DNA of 64,000 nt, taken from contig DERO01000003.1 in NCBI GenBank assembly GCA_002360945.1, positions 202,785 to 266,784 of the forward strand, in the 5' to 3' direction. The notes under the pieces were generated by a model. It ran no database searches. It saw nothing but the letters and a program-made list of their open reading frames with translations, and had not been told where the DNA came from. Positions 1 to 10,268 of this stretch are shown here, piece after piece (positions within the stretch are counted from its first letter, which is position 1; each line of letters opens with the position of its first letter). The stretch comes from Leclercia adecarboxylata. Lineage in GTDB: Bacteria > Pseudomonadota > Gammaproteobacteria > Enterobacterales > Enterobacteriaceae. Both the position numbers and the translations under genes were made by a program.

Positions 1-1
1 G

Positions 2-1162
2 GTCAATATCATTGGTGTGGGTAGCTGCCCGTCTCGTGGTATGGATAAAGGTGGGGTAAACGACCTCGAGTCGGTGGTGAAATGCGTTCAGCGCGCCATC
101 GATCAGGCCGAATTGATGGCAGATTGCCAGATTTCCTCCGTGTATCTGGCGCTTTCTGGTAAGCATATCAGCTGCCAGAACGAGATTGGCATGGTGCCGA
201 TCTCAGAAGAAGAAGTCTCGCAGGAAGATGTCGAAAACGTCGTGCATACTGCGAAGTCTGTGCGCGTTCGCGATGAGCATCGCGTTCTGCACGTGATCCC
301 GCAGGAGTATGCGATCGACTACCAGGAAGGGATTAAAAATCCGGTAGGGCTTTCCGGCGTACGTATGCAGGCAAAAGTGCACTTGATCACATGTCACAAC
401 GATATGGCGAAGAACATTGTCAAAGCCGTGGAACGTTGTGGCCTTAAAGTTGACCAACTGATTTTCGCCGGTCTGGCGGCAAGTTATTCTGTGCTGACCG
501 AAGACGAACGTGAACTGGGCGTCTGTGTGGTGGATATCGGTGGTGGTACCATGGACATGGCCGTCTATACCGGCGGTGCGCTGCGCCACACCAAAGTTAT
601 CCCGTATGCGGGTAACGTGGTGACCAGCGATATCGCCTACGCCTTTGGCACGCCACCGAGCGATGCAGAGGCGATTAAAGTGCGCCACGGTTGTGCACTG
701 GGCTCCATAGTGGGCAAAGATGAGAGCGTTGAAGTGCCGAGCGTGGGTGGACGTCCACCGCGCAGCCTGCAGCGCCAGACGTTAGCCGAGGTTATTGAGC
801 CGCGTTATACCGAGCTGCTCAACCTGGTCAACGAAGAGATTTTGCAGTTACAGGAACAGCTTCGTCAGCAGGGTGTCAAACACCATCTTGCGGCGGGGAT
901 TGTATTAACCGGCGGCGCGGCGCAAATTGAAGGTCTTGCAGCCTGTGCTCAGCGCGTGTTCCATACGCAGGTGCGCATCGGTGCGCCGCTGAACATCACC
1001 GGTTTAACGGATTATGCTCAGGAGCCGTATTACTCAACGGCCGTGGGCTTGCTTCATTACGGGAAAGAAACGCATCTCAGTGGTGAAGCCGAAGTAGAAA
1101 AACGCGCGTCGGTAGGTTCGTGGTTCAAACGAATCAATACCTGGCTGCGAAAAGAATTTTAA
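2..1162 (+). CDS. ftsA: cell division protein FtsA (5' end outside window)
   Basis: Actin-like ATPase that tethers FtsZ to the inner membrane and recruits later divisome proteins. The frame is open from base 2, and the first readable residues (VNIIGVGSCPSRGMDKGG) align with about codon 33 of the 420-residue E. coli protein, so the N-terminus lies outside the window. The phosphate-binding motif VVDIGGGTMD, the adenosine motif LTGGAAQIEG and the C-terminal amphipathic membrane-targeting helix ending WLRKEF are visible. The linker just before that helix is two residues shorter than in E. coli. ftsZ follows after 63 bases, the usual dcw cluster arrangement; promoters for ftsZ are known to lie inside ftsA in E. 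coli. Confidence 0.97.
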   Translation, partial: VNIIGVGSCPSRGMDKGGVNDLESVVKCVQRAIDQAELMADCQISSVYLALSGKHISCQNEIGMVPISEEEVSQEDVENVVHTAKSVRVRDEHRVLHVIPQEYAIDYQEGIKNPVGLSGVRMQAKVHLITCHNDMAKNIVKAVERCGLKVDQLIFAGLAASYSVLTEDERELGVCVVDIGGGTMDMAVYTGGALRHTKVIPYAGNVVTSDIAYAFGTPPSDAEAIKVRHGCALGSIVGKDESVEVPSVGGRPPRSLQRQTLAEVIEPRYTELLNLVNEEILQLQEQLRQQGVKHHLAAGIVLTGGAAQIEGLAACAQRVFHTQVRIGAPLNITGLTDYAQEPYYSTAVGLLHYGKETHLSGEAEVEKRASVGSWFKRINTWLRKEF

Positions 1163-1225
1163 TTTTAGTAAGAGACCGGCGAGAATTAACGGTTTCGGGC
1201 GACAGGCACAAAACGGAGAGAAACT

Positions 1226-2377
1226 ATGTTTGAACCTATGGAACTGACCAACGACGCGGTGATTAAAGTCATCGGCGTCGGTGGCGGCGGCGGTAATGCT
1301 GTAGAACACATGGTGCGCGAGCGCATCGAAGGTGTAGAGTTCTTCGCGGTGAACACCGATGCGCAGGCGCTGCGTAAGACGGCTGTTGGCCAGACGATCC
1401 AGATCGGTGGCGGCATCACTAAAGGGCTGGGCGCTGGGGCAAACCCGGAAGTCGGTCGTAATGCTGCAGAAGAAGATCGTGAAGCTCTGCGTGCTGCGCT
1501 TGATGGTGCAGACATGGTGTTTATCGCCGCAGGCATGGGCGGTGGTACCGGAACCGGTGCTGCGCCAGTAGTTGCAGAAGTGGCTAAAGATTTAGGTATC
1601 CTGACGGTTGCCGTCGTGACGAAGCCTTTCAACTTTGAAGGCAAGAAGCGTATGGCGTTTGCCGAGCAGGGTATCACTGAGCTGTCCAAACACGTGGACT
1701 CGCTGATTACCATCCCGAACGACAAGCTGCTGAAAGTGCTGGGTCGTGGCATCTCTCTGCTGGACGCTTTTGGCGCGGCGAACGATGTTCTCAAAGGCGC
1801 AGTACAGGGTATCGCAGAGCTGATCACCCGTCCGGGCCTGATGAACGTCGACTTTGCTGACGTGCGCACCGTGATGTCCGAAATGGGCTACGCGATGATG
1901 GGCTCCGGCGTGGCGAAAGGCGAAGATCGTGCAGAAGAAGCCGCTGAAATGGCAATCTCTTCTCCGCTGCTGGAAGATATCGATCTGTCTGGTGCGCGCG
2001 GCGTGCTGGTCAACATCACCGCGGGCTTCGACCTGCGTCTGGATGAGTTCGAAACCGTGGGTAACACCATCCGTGCGTTCGCCTCTGACAACGCCACCGT
2101 GGTTATCGGTACCTCCCTTGATCCGGAAATGAACGATGAGCTGCGCGTAACGGTTGTGGCTACCGGTATCGGCATGGACAAGCGTCCTGAGATCACCCTG
2201 GTGACTAACAAACCTGCGCAGCAGCCAGTGATGGATCGCTACCAGCCGCACGGCATGGCGCCGCTGACGCAAGAGCAGAAACCGGCCGCGAAAGTGGTCA
2301 ATGACAACACAACACAGACCCAGAAAGAGCCAGATTATCTGGATATCCCGGCGTTCCTGCGTAAGCAAGCTGATTAA
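1226..2377 (+). CDS. ftsZ: cell division GTPase FtsZ
   Basis: Tubulin-like GTPase that assembles the cytokinetic Z-ring at midcell. The 383-residue product matches the E. coli length. The tubulin signature GGGTGTG is at residues 105-111, the N-terminal glycine loop GVGGGGGNA near 17-25, and the T7 synergy loop NVDFADV near 207-213. The C-terminal conserved peptide DYLDIPAFLRKQAD binds FtsA, ZipA, MinC and ZapD. ATG 1226 is preceded by a GGAG-type ribosome binding site. The partner ZapD is also encoded in this window (7604-8347). Confidence 0.99.
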   Translation: MFEPMELTNDAVIKVIGVGGGGGNAVEHMVRERIEGVEFFAVNTDAQALRKTAVGQTIQIGGGITKGLGAGANPEVGRNAAEEDREALRAALDGADMVFIAAGMGGGTGTGAAPVVAEVAKDLGILTVAVVTKPFNFEGKKRMAFAEQGITELSKHVDSLITIPNDKLLKVLGRGISLLDAFGAANDVLKGAVQGIAELITRPGLMNVDFADVRTVMSEMGYAMMGSGVAKGEDRAEEAAEMAISSPLLEDIDLSGARGVLVNITAGFDLRLDEFETVGNTIRAFASDNATVVIGTSLDPEMNDELRVTVVATGIGMDKRPEITLVTNKPAQQPVMDRYQPHGMAPLTQEQKPAAKVVNDNTTQTQKEPDYLDIPAFLRKQAD

Positions 2378-2457
2378 GAATTAGCTGGAATTAGGGGATT
2401 TACGCTCTTTGTGCTAAACTGGCCGCCCGATAGTGATATACACTCTCGGTTGGATAA

Positions 2458-3396
<939 letters not shown>

Positions 3397-3419
3397 CGGT
3401 AGATTACGTTATCTAAATT

Positions 3420-3474
3420 CGACTGGTTGACCTGGCACTCTCTCCGGCCAGCAAGACCAGTCGTTTTTGTTTTT
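3420..3474 (+). terminator. Rho-independent terminator after lpxC
   Basis: GACTGGT (3421-3427) pairs with ACCAGTC (about 3456-3462) and CTGGC pairs with GCCAG inside it. The stem is followed by the T-rich run GTTTTTGTTTTTG. Its position, 24 bases after the lpxC stop, fits the end of the dcw cluster. Confidence 0.8.
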
Positions 3475-3646
3475 GTCCTTTCTGATTGCCGTAGTCAATG
3501 GCGCGTTTGCTGATTTCATCACCATTTTTAACCTCCTGCGTGCCTTATTACTGCTGCTGCGCCGCTGCATTGATGGTAATATCTGGGCGCGAAAAAATAA
3601 AAATCATACGGAAAGCCTGAAGGCTTACTTACTTGTGGTGGGGCAA

Positions 3647-4150
3647 TTGAGCGGAATTCTGACGCGCTGGCGACAATTTGGCAGACGTTACTTCTGGCCG
3701 CATCTCCTTCTGGGGATGGTCGCGGCAAGCCTTGGCCTGCCTGCGCTCAGCAGCAACGCCGAAGCGGCTAATCCTGCGAAGACCGCCACCTCCCGACAAG
3801 ATCTGAACACACGGGTTAATTTCACTAACCTTGCCCTGCTGGAAGCGAACCGCCGTCCTAATTTCACGGTGGATTACTGGCATCAGCACGCTATCCGCAC
3901 CGTTATTCGTCATCTCTCTTTCGCCATGGCGCCGCAGGCATTGCCTGCCGTTGAAGAGTCCTTGCCGGTTCAGGCGCACCATCTGGCGCTGCTGGATACG
4001 CTGAATACGCTGCTGACCCAGCAGAGCGAGCCGCCGGTCGTTGTTCGCCAGGTTGCACTCGCTGCATTCTATCCCCAGTCCGTTTTCTCCGTGTCCGCCT
4101 GGATTAGTCAGGTGCAGGGCATCCGCGCTGGACCTCAACGCCTCAGCTAA
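3647..4150 (+). CDS. secM: secretion monitor SecM (regulator of SecA translation)
   Basis: Periplasm-targeted regulatory peptide whose translation stalls at its own C-terminus unless its signal peptide is being pulled by SecA; stalling exposes the secA ribosome binding site. The N-terminus [11 protein letters not shown] and signal sequence ([15 protein letters not shown]) match E. coli SecM (170 residues; 167 here). The region before the arrest motif is diverged. The start is uncertain: homology points to TTG 3647, but in-frame GTG codons at 3635 and 3638 are better spaced from GAAGG at 3619-3623. The open frame extends further upstream to 3467, but that part does not look like SecM. Confidence 0.9.
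   Translation: MSGILTRWRQFGRRYFWPHLLLGMVAASLGLPALSSNAEAANPAKTATSRQDLNTRVNFTNLALLEANRRPNFTVDYWHQHAIRTVIRHLSFAMAPQALPAVEESLPVQAHHLALLDTLNTLLTQQSEPPVVVRQVALAAFYPQSVFSVSAWISQVQGIRAGPQRLS
4085..4135 (+). other. SecM ribosome-arrest sequence
   Basis: Encodes [17 protein letters not shown]. All residues of the E. coli arrest consensus FxxxxWIxxxxGIRAGP are kept, including the essential Arg and the final Pro at 4133-4135, although the preceding 20 residues differ. The stall point lies 75 bases before the secA start, the geometry needed to unfold the secM-secA hairpin. Confidence 0.9.
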
Positions 4151-4209
4151 GTTAACGCTTTTCAATACCTTAATTTAACTGCCCATGATGGGGCGTTTGA
4201 GAATTTATT

Positions 4210-6915
4210 ATGTTAATCAAATTACTAACTAAAGTTTTCGGTAGTCGTAACGATCGTACTCTGCGCCGTATGCGCAAAGCTGTCAGCGTCATCAACGGCC
4301 TTGAGCCGGCGATGGAAAAACTCTCTGATGACGAGCTGAAAGGCAAAACCGCCGAATTCCGTTCTCGTCTCGAAAAAGGCGAAACCGTTGAGAGCCTGAT
4401 TCCGGAAGCCTTCGCCGTGGTGCGTGAAGCAAGTAAGCGCGTGTTCGGCATGCGTCACTTCGACGTGCAGCTGCTGGGTGGTATGGTCCTGAACGACCGC
4501 TGCATCGCCGAGATGCGTACCGGTGAAGGTAAAACCCTGACCGCAACCCTGCCGGCGTACCTTAACGCCCTGTCGGGTAAAGGCGTGCACGTTGTCACCG
4601 TCAACGACTATCTGGCGCAGCGTGATGCCGAAAACAACCGTCCACTGTTCGAATTCCTCGGCATGAGCGTCGGGATCAACATGTCAGGCCTGCCGGCTCC
4701 GGCGAAACGCGAAGCCTACAACGCAGACATTACCTACGGCACCAACAACGAATACGGCTTTGACTACCTGCGCGATAACATGGCCTTCAGCCCGGAAGAG
4801 CGCGTCCAGCGTAAGCTGCACTATGCGCTGGTGGATGAGGTTGACTCCATCCTGATCGATGAGGCCCGTACCCCGCTGATCATCTCCGGCCCGGCTGAAG
4901 ACAGCTCCGAGATGTATCGCAAAGTCGACAAAATCATTCCTCACCTGATCCGTCAGGAGAAAGAGGATTCTGATACTTTCCAGGGTGAAGGTCACTTCTC
5001 CGTGGACGAAAAAGCCCGTCAGGTGAACCTGACCGAGCGTGGTCTGGTCCAGATTGAAGAGCTGCTGGTGCAGGAAGGCATTATGGAAGAGGGTGAGTCA
5101 CTTTACTCTCCGAGCAACATTATGCTGATGCATCACGTGACCGCAGCGCTACGTGCCCACGTGCTCTTTACCCGTGACGTGGACTACATCGTTAAAGATG
5201 GCGAAGTCATTATCGTCGACGAACACACCGGCCGTACCATGCAGGGTCGCCGCTGGTCCGACGGTCTGCATCAGGCTGTTGAAGCCAAAGAGAACGTCGA
5301 TATCCAGAATGAGAACCAGACGCTGGCCTCCATTACCTTCCAGAACTACTTCCGTCTGTACGAGAAGCTGGCGGGGATGACCGGTACGGCGGATACCGAA
5401 GCCTTTGAATTCAGCTCTATCTACAAGCTGGATACCGTGGTGGTTCCAACCAACCGTCCGATGATCCGTAAGGATATGCCGGACCTGGTCTACATGACCG
5501 AAGCGGAAAAAATTCAGGCCATCATCGAAGATATTCGCGATCGTACCGCCGCGGGCCAGCCGGTTCTGGTGGGTACCATCTCCATCGAGAAATCGGAAGT
5601 GGTCTCCGAAGAGCTGACCAAAGCCGGGATCAAGCACAACGTTCTGAACGCCAAGTTCCACGCCAAAGAAGCGGATATCGTTGCCCAGGCGGGTTACCCG
5701 TCAGCCGTGACCATCGCCACCAACATGGCGGGTCGTGGTACCGATATTATGTTGGGCGGTAGCTGGCAGGCAGAGGTGGCCGCGCTGGAAAATCCAACCC
5801 CGGAACAGATCGCGCAGATTAAGGCCGACTGGCAGGTTCGTCACGATGCCGTACTGGCCGCGGGTGGTCTGCACATTATCGGTACTGAACGTCATGAGTC
5901 CCGCCGTATCGACAACCAGCTGCGTGGTCGTGCGGGTCGTCAGGGTGATGCCGGTTCATCCCGCTTCTACCTGTCGATGGAAGATGCGCTGATGCGTATT
6001 TTCGCCTCTGACCGTGTGTCAGGCATGATGCGTAAACTGGGCATGAAACCGGGCGAAGCGATTGAGCACCCGTGGGTGACCAAAGCCATCGCCAACGCCC
6101 AGCGTAAAGTGGAAAGCCGTAACTTCGATATTCGTAAGCAGCTGCTTGAGTATGATGACGTGGCCAACGACCAGCGTCGCGCGATCTACACCCAGCGTAA
6201 CGAACTGCTGGACGTGTCCGACGTGAGCGAAACCATCAACAGCATCCGCGAAGATGTCTTCAAAGCGACTCTCGATGGCCACATCCCACCGCAGTCTCTG
6301 GAAGAGATGTGGGACATCGAAGGCCTGCAGGCGCGTCTGAAAAATGACTTCGACCTGGACCTGCCAATTCAGGAGTGGCTGGATAAAGAGCCGGAGCTGC
6401 ACGAAGAGACCCTGCGCGAGCGTATTTTTGCTACCGCCGTTGAGGTTTATCAGCGTAAAGAAGAAGTGGTTGGCGCTGAGATGATGCGTCACTTCGAGAA
6501 AGGCGTGATGCTGCAAACGCTGGATTCCCTGTGGAAAGAGCATCTGGCGGCGATGGACTATCTGCGTCAGGGCATCCACCTGCGTGGCTATGCGCAAAAA
6601 GATCCGAAGCAAGAATACAAACGCGAATCCTTTGCTATGTTTGCTTCCATGCTTGAATCCCTGAAGTACGAAGTGATCAGCACCCTGAGCAAGGTTCAGG
6701 TGCGCATGCCGGAAGAAGTTGAAGAGATGGAGCAGCAGCGTCGCGAAGAGGCTGAGCGTCTGGCCCAGATGCAGCAGCTTAGCCATCAGGACGACGAAGA
6801 AGCCGCCGCTGCCGCGATTGCCGCACAGGCCGGTGAGCGTAAGGTCGGTCGTAACGATCCGTGCCCATGTGGTTCAGGTAAAAAATACAAACAGTGCCAT
6901 GGCCGTCTGAGCTAA
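4210..6915 (+). CDS. secA: preprotein translocase ATPase SecA
   Basis: Motor ATPase that drives unfolded preproteins through SecYEG. The 901-residue product matches E. coli SecA. Walker A MRTGEGKT lies near residues 102-109, Walker B/DEAD in [14 protein letters not shown], helicase motif GRAGRQGD near 575, and the C-terminal zinc knuckle [13 protein letters not shown] binds SecB. The gene lies 59 bases after secM. A small GCCC/GGGC hairpin (4181-4194) sits just before the weak GAG ribosome binding site, consistent with SecM-dependent translational control. Confidence 0.99.
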   Translation: MLIKLLTKVFGSRNDRTLRRMRKAVSVINGLEPAMEKLSDDELKGKTAEFRSRLEKGETVESLIPEAFAVVREASKRVFGMRHFDVQLLGGMVLNDRCIAEMRTGEGKTLTATLPAYLNALSGKGVHVVTVNDYLAQRDAENNRPLFEFLGMSVGINMSGLPAPAKREAYNADITYGTNNEYGFDYLRDNMAFSPEERVQRKLHYALVDEVDSILIDEARTPLIISGPAEDSSEMYRKVDKIIPHLIRQEKEDSDTFQGEGHFSVDEKARQVNLTERGLVQIEELLVQEGIMEEGESLYSPSNIMLMHHVTAALRAHVLFTRDVDYIVKDGEVIIVDEHTGRTMQGRRWSDGLHQAVEAKENVDIQNENQTLASITFQNYFRLYEKLAGMTGTADTEAFEFSSIYKLDTVVVPTNRPMIRKDMPDLVYMTEAEKIQAIIEDIRDRTAAGQPVLVGTISIEKSEVVSEELTKAGIKHNVLNAKFHAKEADIVAQAGYPSAVTIATNMAGRGTDIMLGGSWQAEVAALENPTPEQIAQIKADWQVRHDAVLAAGGLHIIGTERHESRRIDNQLRGRAGRQGDAGSSRFYLSMEDALMRIFASDRVSGMMRKLGMKPGEAIEHPWVTKAIANAQRKVESRNFDIRKQLLEYDDVANDQRRAIYTQRNELLDVSDVSETINSIREDVFKATLDGHIPPQSLEEMWDIEGLQARLKNDFDLDLPIQEWLDKEPELHEETLRERIFATAVEVYQRKEEVVGAEMMRHFEKGVMLQTLDSLWKEHLAAMDYLRQGIHLRGYAQKDPKQEYKRESFAMFASMLESLKYEVISTLSKVQVRMPEEVEEMEQQRREEAERLAQMQQLSHQDDEEAAAAAIAAQAGERKVGRNDPCPCGSGKKYKQCHGRLS

Positions 6916-6930
6916 GCATTAAACCAACTG

Positions 6931-6959
6931 AAAAGGCGCAGATATCTGCGCCTTTTTTA
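6931..6959 (+). terminator. hairpin terminator between secA and mutT
   Basis: AAGGCGCAGAT is followed directly by its complement ATCTGCGCCTT and then T6. This is a classic Rho-independent terminator, placed inside the secM-secA-mutT unit only 14 bases before the mutT start, so mutT should be expressed by readthrough or from its own promoter. The A-rich left flank could let it act in both directions. Confidence 0.75.
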
Positions 6960-6972
6960 TGGAATCAAGACA

Positions 6973-7365
6973 ATGAAAACACTGCAAATCGCTGTCGGGA
7001 TCATTCGCAATTCCGATAACCACATCTTTATTACCCAGCGTGCGGCCGATGCACACATGGCAAATAAGTGGGAGTTCCCGGGCGGGAAGATCGAGTCTGG
7101 CGAAACGCCGGAGCAGGCGCTGATCCGCGAGCTTCAGGAAGAAGTAGGGATCACCCCCCTCGGCGCAACCCTGTTCGATAAACTGGAATATGCATTTCCC
7201 GATCGCCATATCACCTTGTGGTTCTGGCTGGTCGAAAGCTGGGAAGGGGAGCCGTGGGGCAAAGAGGGTCAGCCGGGAAGCTGGGTTGCCCTGAGCGCGC
7301 TGGATGCCGACAAGTTCCCACCGGCAAATGCGCCCGTCATTACCCGATTAGTGGGTAACCAGTAA
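6973..7365 (+). CDS. mutT: 8-oxo-dGTP diphosphatase MutT
   Basis: Nudix hydrolase that removes 8-oxo-dGTP from the nucleotide pool and prevents A:T to C:G transversions. The Nudix box runs from residue 38 to 60 ([12 protein letters not shown], then RELQEEVGI), with catalytic and metal-binding Glu53, Glu56 and Glu57 in place. It is 130 residues, one more than E. coli MutT. It lies behind the hairpin that follows secA and is convergent with yacG. Confidence 0.97.
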   Translation: MKTLQIAVGIIRNSDNHIFITQRAADAHMANKWEFPGGKIESGETPEQALIRELQEEVGITPLGATLFDKLEYAFPDRHITLWFWLVESWEGEPWGKEGQPGSWVALSALDADKFPPANAPVITRLVGNQ

Positions 7366-7392
7366 GCCTGCTCAGCGAAGCGCCAGCAGGCT
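7365..7392. terminator. inverted repeat between convergent mutT and yacG
   Basis: AGCCTGCT (7365-7372) and AGCAGGCT (7385-7392) can form an 8-bp stem with a 12-base loop. There is no strong T-run, so this is a possible weak or bidirectional terminator. Confidence 0.45.
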
Positions 7393-7396
7393 GGTA

Positions 7397-7594
7397 TCAT
7401 GGCTGCTGGTCTTCGCTCCAGTCATCGCTGTCGGAGAGACCGCCTTCGCTTGGAATGCGTTTCTCTTCTGCGGCCCATTCACCGAGATCGATCAACTGGC
7501 AACGTTTGCAGCAAAAAGGACGGAATGGACTCTGCTCGCTCCAGATAACGGGCTTCCCACAGGTGGGGCAGTTCACGGTGGTAACATCAGACAT
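7397..7594 (-). CDS. yacG: DNA gyrase inhibitor YacG (zinc protein)
   Basis: Small zinc protein that binds GyrB and inhibits gyrase in E. coli. Two Cys pairs, CPTC and CCKRC, make the treble-clef zinc site, and [18 protein letters not shown] is the conserved family core. The frame reads M-M-M-SDV with a GTG, an ATG and a second ATG in a row; the ATG at 7594 gives 65 residues as in E. coli, with AAGGAG suitably upstream. It is the last gene of the coaE-zapD-yacG group. Confidence 0.93.
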   Translation of the reverse strand: MSDVTTVNCPTCGKPVIWSEQSPFRPFCCKRCQLIDLGEWAAEEKRIPSEGGLSDSDDWSEDQQP

Positions 7595-7603
7595 CATCAC
7601 TCC

Positions 7604-8347
7604 TTAACAACACGCCAGCTCAAAGTCGAGACGTTCCGGCACCAGACCATGTTCACTGTCGAGCGGCATGAAACGAATCGCAAAGCGGCTTTTGTGACCT
7701 GAAATTTGCGGATAAAGCTGATCGGCAAGGGTCAGCTGCAGGCGCAGCAGATCGGCATCCTCGCCGTTATCCTGATAAAAACCGTTCAGGCTGGTCTGCT
7801 TGCGGAACGGCGCAGAGTTGCGGATCAAATCGAGGATCAGCGACAGCGCCTGGGTCAGCGGCTCAAGGCTGCCGAGCCAGCTTTGTACCTGGACATCGCG
7901 TTGTTCCTGCGGCATATGCAGCCAGATATGCAGGGTCGGTAAGTCGAAGCTGCAGCAACCGCCAGGAATGCTCAGGCGCTGGCGCACAAGTGCTACCAGA
8001 CGATCTTCCCGCAAAAACTGGCCGATACGCGGCGCAGCCATCAACACGGTACTGTTATGTTTCAGCTGCTGACGCAGGCTGTCGATGCGGCTGTTATCCA
8101 CGCCCGGTACTTCGGCCCAGGCCTGTAGCTTACGCTGCTGACGCTCAAGTTCTTTCAGTAATTCAGTGCGGACTTCGCCACGCTCTAACACATCCAGTAG
8201 ATCGCCTACGTTACGGAAAAAATGCAGCGCCGTGGTGTGGTCGTGTACCGGCAGGAGGCCTGAAAGCTGCTGGATTAAAAACTCGATGCGCAGCCAGGTA
8301 CGCATTTTTTCATTAAGGGGATGCTCAAAAAGAACGTGGGTGTGCAT
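7604..8347 (-). CDS. zapD: cell division protein ZapD (Z-ring associated)
   Basis: Cytoplasmic protein that cross-links FtsZ protofilaments by binding the FtsZ C-terminal tail. The 247 residues match E. coli ZapD (YacF) across the whole length, from [20 protein letters not shown] at the N-terminus to RFMPLD and RLDFELACC at the end. Its start overlaps the coaE stop by one base (TAATG), so it is translationally coupled to coaE. Confidence 0.98.
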   Translation of the reverse strand: MHTHVLFEHPLNEKMRTWLRIEFLIQQLSGLLPVHDHTTALHFFRNVGDLLDVLERGEVRTELLKELERQQRKLQAWAEVPGVDNSRIDSLRQQLKHNSTVLMAAPRIGQFLREDRLVALVRQRLSIPGGCCSFDLPTLHIWLHMPQEQRDVQVQSWLGSLEPLTQALSLILDLIRNSAPFRKQTSLNGFYQDNGEDADLLRLQLTLADQLYPQISGHKSRFAIRFMPLDSEHGLVPERLDFELACC

Positions 8348-8958
8348 TAGGCTTTTTCCTGTAAAACGGCCTGCGCCAGGTAGTACTGATGCAGGCGGGC
8401 AACATCGGAGGCGATGTCATCCGGTGCGCCGTTATTATTAATAACATCATCCGCGACGGCAAGGCGCGCTTCACGCGTGGCCTGCGCGGCAAGAATTTGT
8501 TCGGCATGTTCGCGGGCGACATTATCGCGGGCGATGGTGCGTTGAATTTGGGTTGCCACAGAGACATCCACCACCAGCACCCGATCGGCTTTGTCGTGGA
8601 GCTTATTTTCTACCAGAAGCGGTACGACCCAGAGGACATAAGGTGAGGTCGCCTGCGATATCTGCTTCTGCGTCTCCTGCTGGATCAGCGGATGCAGCAG
8701 GGCATTAAGCCAGGCTTTTTCTTCAGGGTGCGAGAAAATGCGTTCGCGAAGCAATCGGCGGTTAAGGGTTCCGTCAGGCGCGATGATGTCGTGGCCGAAG
8801 TGTTCTGCAATAGCGTTTAATGCGGGTGTACCGGGCTCTACCACCTGGCGGGCAATGATATCGGCATCAATAATCGTGACACCCAGACGAGAGAAGGCGT
8901 CGGCCACAGTGCTTTTGCCACTGCCAATGCCTCCCGTTAATGCAACGATGTACCCCAT
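8347..8958 (-). CDS. coaE: dephospho-CoA kinase CoaE
   Basis: Phosphorylates the 3'-hydroxyl of dephospho-CoA, the last step of coenzyme A synthesis. P-loop GGIGSGKST lies at residues 9-17, with family motifs [13 protein letters not shown] and RVLVVDV further on. Length 203 residues, against 206 in E. coli, with small C-terminal differences. First gene of the coaE-zapD-yacG group, divergent from guaC. The pantothenate genes supplying the same pathway are at 45431-47553. Confidence 0.98.
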   Translation of the reverse strand: MGYIVALTGGIGSGKSTVADAFSRLGVTIIDADIIARQVVEPGTPALNAIAEHFGHDIIAPDGTLNRRLLRERIFSHPEEKAWLNALLHPLIQQETQKQISQATSPYVLWVVPLLVENKLHDKADRVLVVDVSVATQIQRTIARDNVAREHAEQILAAQATREARLAVADDVINNNGAPDDIASDVARLHQYYLAQAVLQEKA

Positions 8959-9102
8959 TAATTAAAATCCTGGGAAATATTCATTATTGATATCAATTGC
9001 TTAAGATTTAATCTTTTCACAGCAAAGGTTAAGCTCTGCTTACGGACTTTTTACCAGGTAAATTTATAGGATTGTAGCGTAAAAAAAGTGATTTTCGCAG
9101 TC

Positions 9103-9130
9103 TTGCGCAACAGGTATTAGTGCGTATGAT
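9103..9130 (+). promoter_or_regulatory. putative sigma-70 promoter of guaC
   Basis: TTGCGC (9103-9108) and TATGAT (9125-9130) are separated by 16 bases and lie 64 bases upstream of the guaC start in an AT-rich gap. Identified by consensus match only. Confidence 0.5.
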
Positions 9131-9193
9131 AGCGTCACTGGAGTTGTGTGTTTCGTTTTTCGACATTTACCCCAGTACCCCAGGAATCCGCAC

Positions 9194-10237
9194 ATGCGTA
9201 TCGAAGAAGATCTGAAGTTAGGTTTCAAAGACGTTCTTATCCGCCCTAAACGTTCTACTCTGAAAAGTCGCTCCGACGTTGAACTCGAACGTGAATTCAC
9301 CTTTAAGCATTCCGGTCTGACCTGGTCTGGCGTGCCTGTTATCGCCGCCAATATGGATACGGTTGGGACGTTTGCGATGGCAAAAGCACTGGCTTCCTTC
9401 GACATTCTGACCGCCGTGCACAAGCACTACAGCATTGAAGAGTGGAATGCCTTTGCAGGCTCCGTATCTGAAACCGTTCTCAAGCACGTGATGGTTTCCA
9501 CCGGCACCTCCGATGCCGATTTCGAAAAAACGAAACAGATCCTTATTGCTAACCCGAACCTGAACTTCATCTGTATTGATGTCGCGAATGGTTACTCCGA
9601 GCATTTCGTGCAGTTCGTCAGCAAAGCGCGCCAGGCCTGGCCGACCAAAACCATTATTGCGGGTAATGTGGTTACCGGTGAAATGTGTGAAGAGCTGATC
9701 CTGTCCGGGGCAGATATCGTGAAAGTGGGCATTGGCCCGGGTTCCGTCTGTACCACCCGCGTGAAAACCGGTGTTGGCTACCCGCAGCTCTCCGCGGTGA
9801 TCGAGTGTGCGGATGCCGCACACGGCCTCGGCGGGCAGATCATCAGCGACGGCGGCTGCACCACGCCGGGTGACGTAGCGAAAGCCTTCGGCGGTGGCGC
9901 TGACTTCGTGATGCTTGGCGGGATGCTGGCAGGTCACGAAGAGAGCGGTGGTACCGTGGTGGATGAAAACGGTGAAAAATTCATGCTGTTCTACGGCATG
10001 AGCTCTGAATCGGCGATGAACCGTCACGTGGGCGGTGTTGCTCAGTATCGTGCGGCAGAAGGTAAAACCGTCAAGCTGCCATTGCGCGGCCCGGTTGAGA
10101 ATACCGCACGTGATATCCTGGGCGGCCTGCGCTCTGCATGCACCTATGTGGGCGCGTCCCGTCTGAAAGAGCTGACCAAGCGCACCACCTTTATCCGCGT
10201 ACAGGAACAGGAAAACCGCGTTTTCAACAGCCTGTAA
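9194..10237 (+). CDS. guaC: GMP reductase GuaC
   Basis: Converts GMP to IMP with NADPH, allowing interconversion of purine nucleotides. The start at 9194 gives [14 protein letters not shown] and 347 residues, identical in length to E. coli; an upstream in-frame codon at 9146 would add 16 unrelated residues and is not favoured. The catalytic Cys lies in GPGSVCTTR, and the phosphate-binding segment [20 protein letters not shown] is typical of the IMPDH/GMPR family. Monocistronic; convergent with hofC. Confidence 0.98.
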   Translation: MRIEEDLKLGFKDVLIRPKRSTLKSRSDVELEREFTFKHSGLTWSGVPVIAANMDTVGTFAMAKALASFDILTAVHKHYSIEEWNAFAGSVSETVLKHVMVSTGTSDADFEKTKQILIANPNLNFICIDVANGYSEHFVQFVSKARQAWPTKTIIAGNVVTGEMCEELILSGADIVKVGIGPGSVCTTRVKTGVGYPQLSAVIECADAAHGLGGQIISDGGCTTPGDVAKAFGGGADFVMLGGMLAGHEESGGTVVDENGEKFMLFYGMSSESAMNRHVGGVAQYRAAEGKTVKLPLRGPVENTARDILGGLRSACTYVGASRLKELTKRTTFIRVQEQENRVFNSL

Positions 10238-10245
10238 TGCTCTCT

Positions 10246-10268
10246 CGCTGGCGCGCCCCGCGCCAGCG
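10246..10268. terminator. GC-rich hairpin between guaC and hofC
   Basis: CGCTGGCG (10246-10253) and the CGCCAGCG copy ending at 10268 form a strong stem between convergent genes and abut the hofC stop. The T-run is poor, so Rho-independent function is uncertain. Confidence 0.45.

Noticed and set aside
3467..3646. In-frame extension upstream of secM giving a 227-residue product
   Set aside because: The extension follows the lpxC terminator T-run and has no similarity to SecM; the homologous N-terminus begins at 3647.
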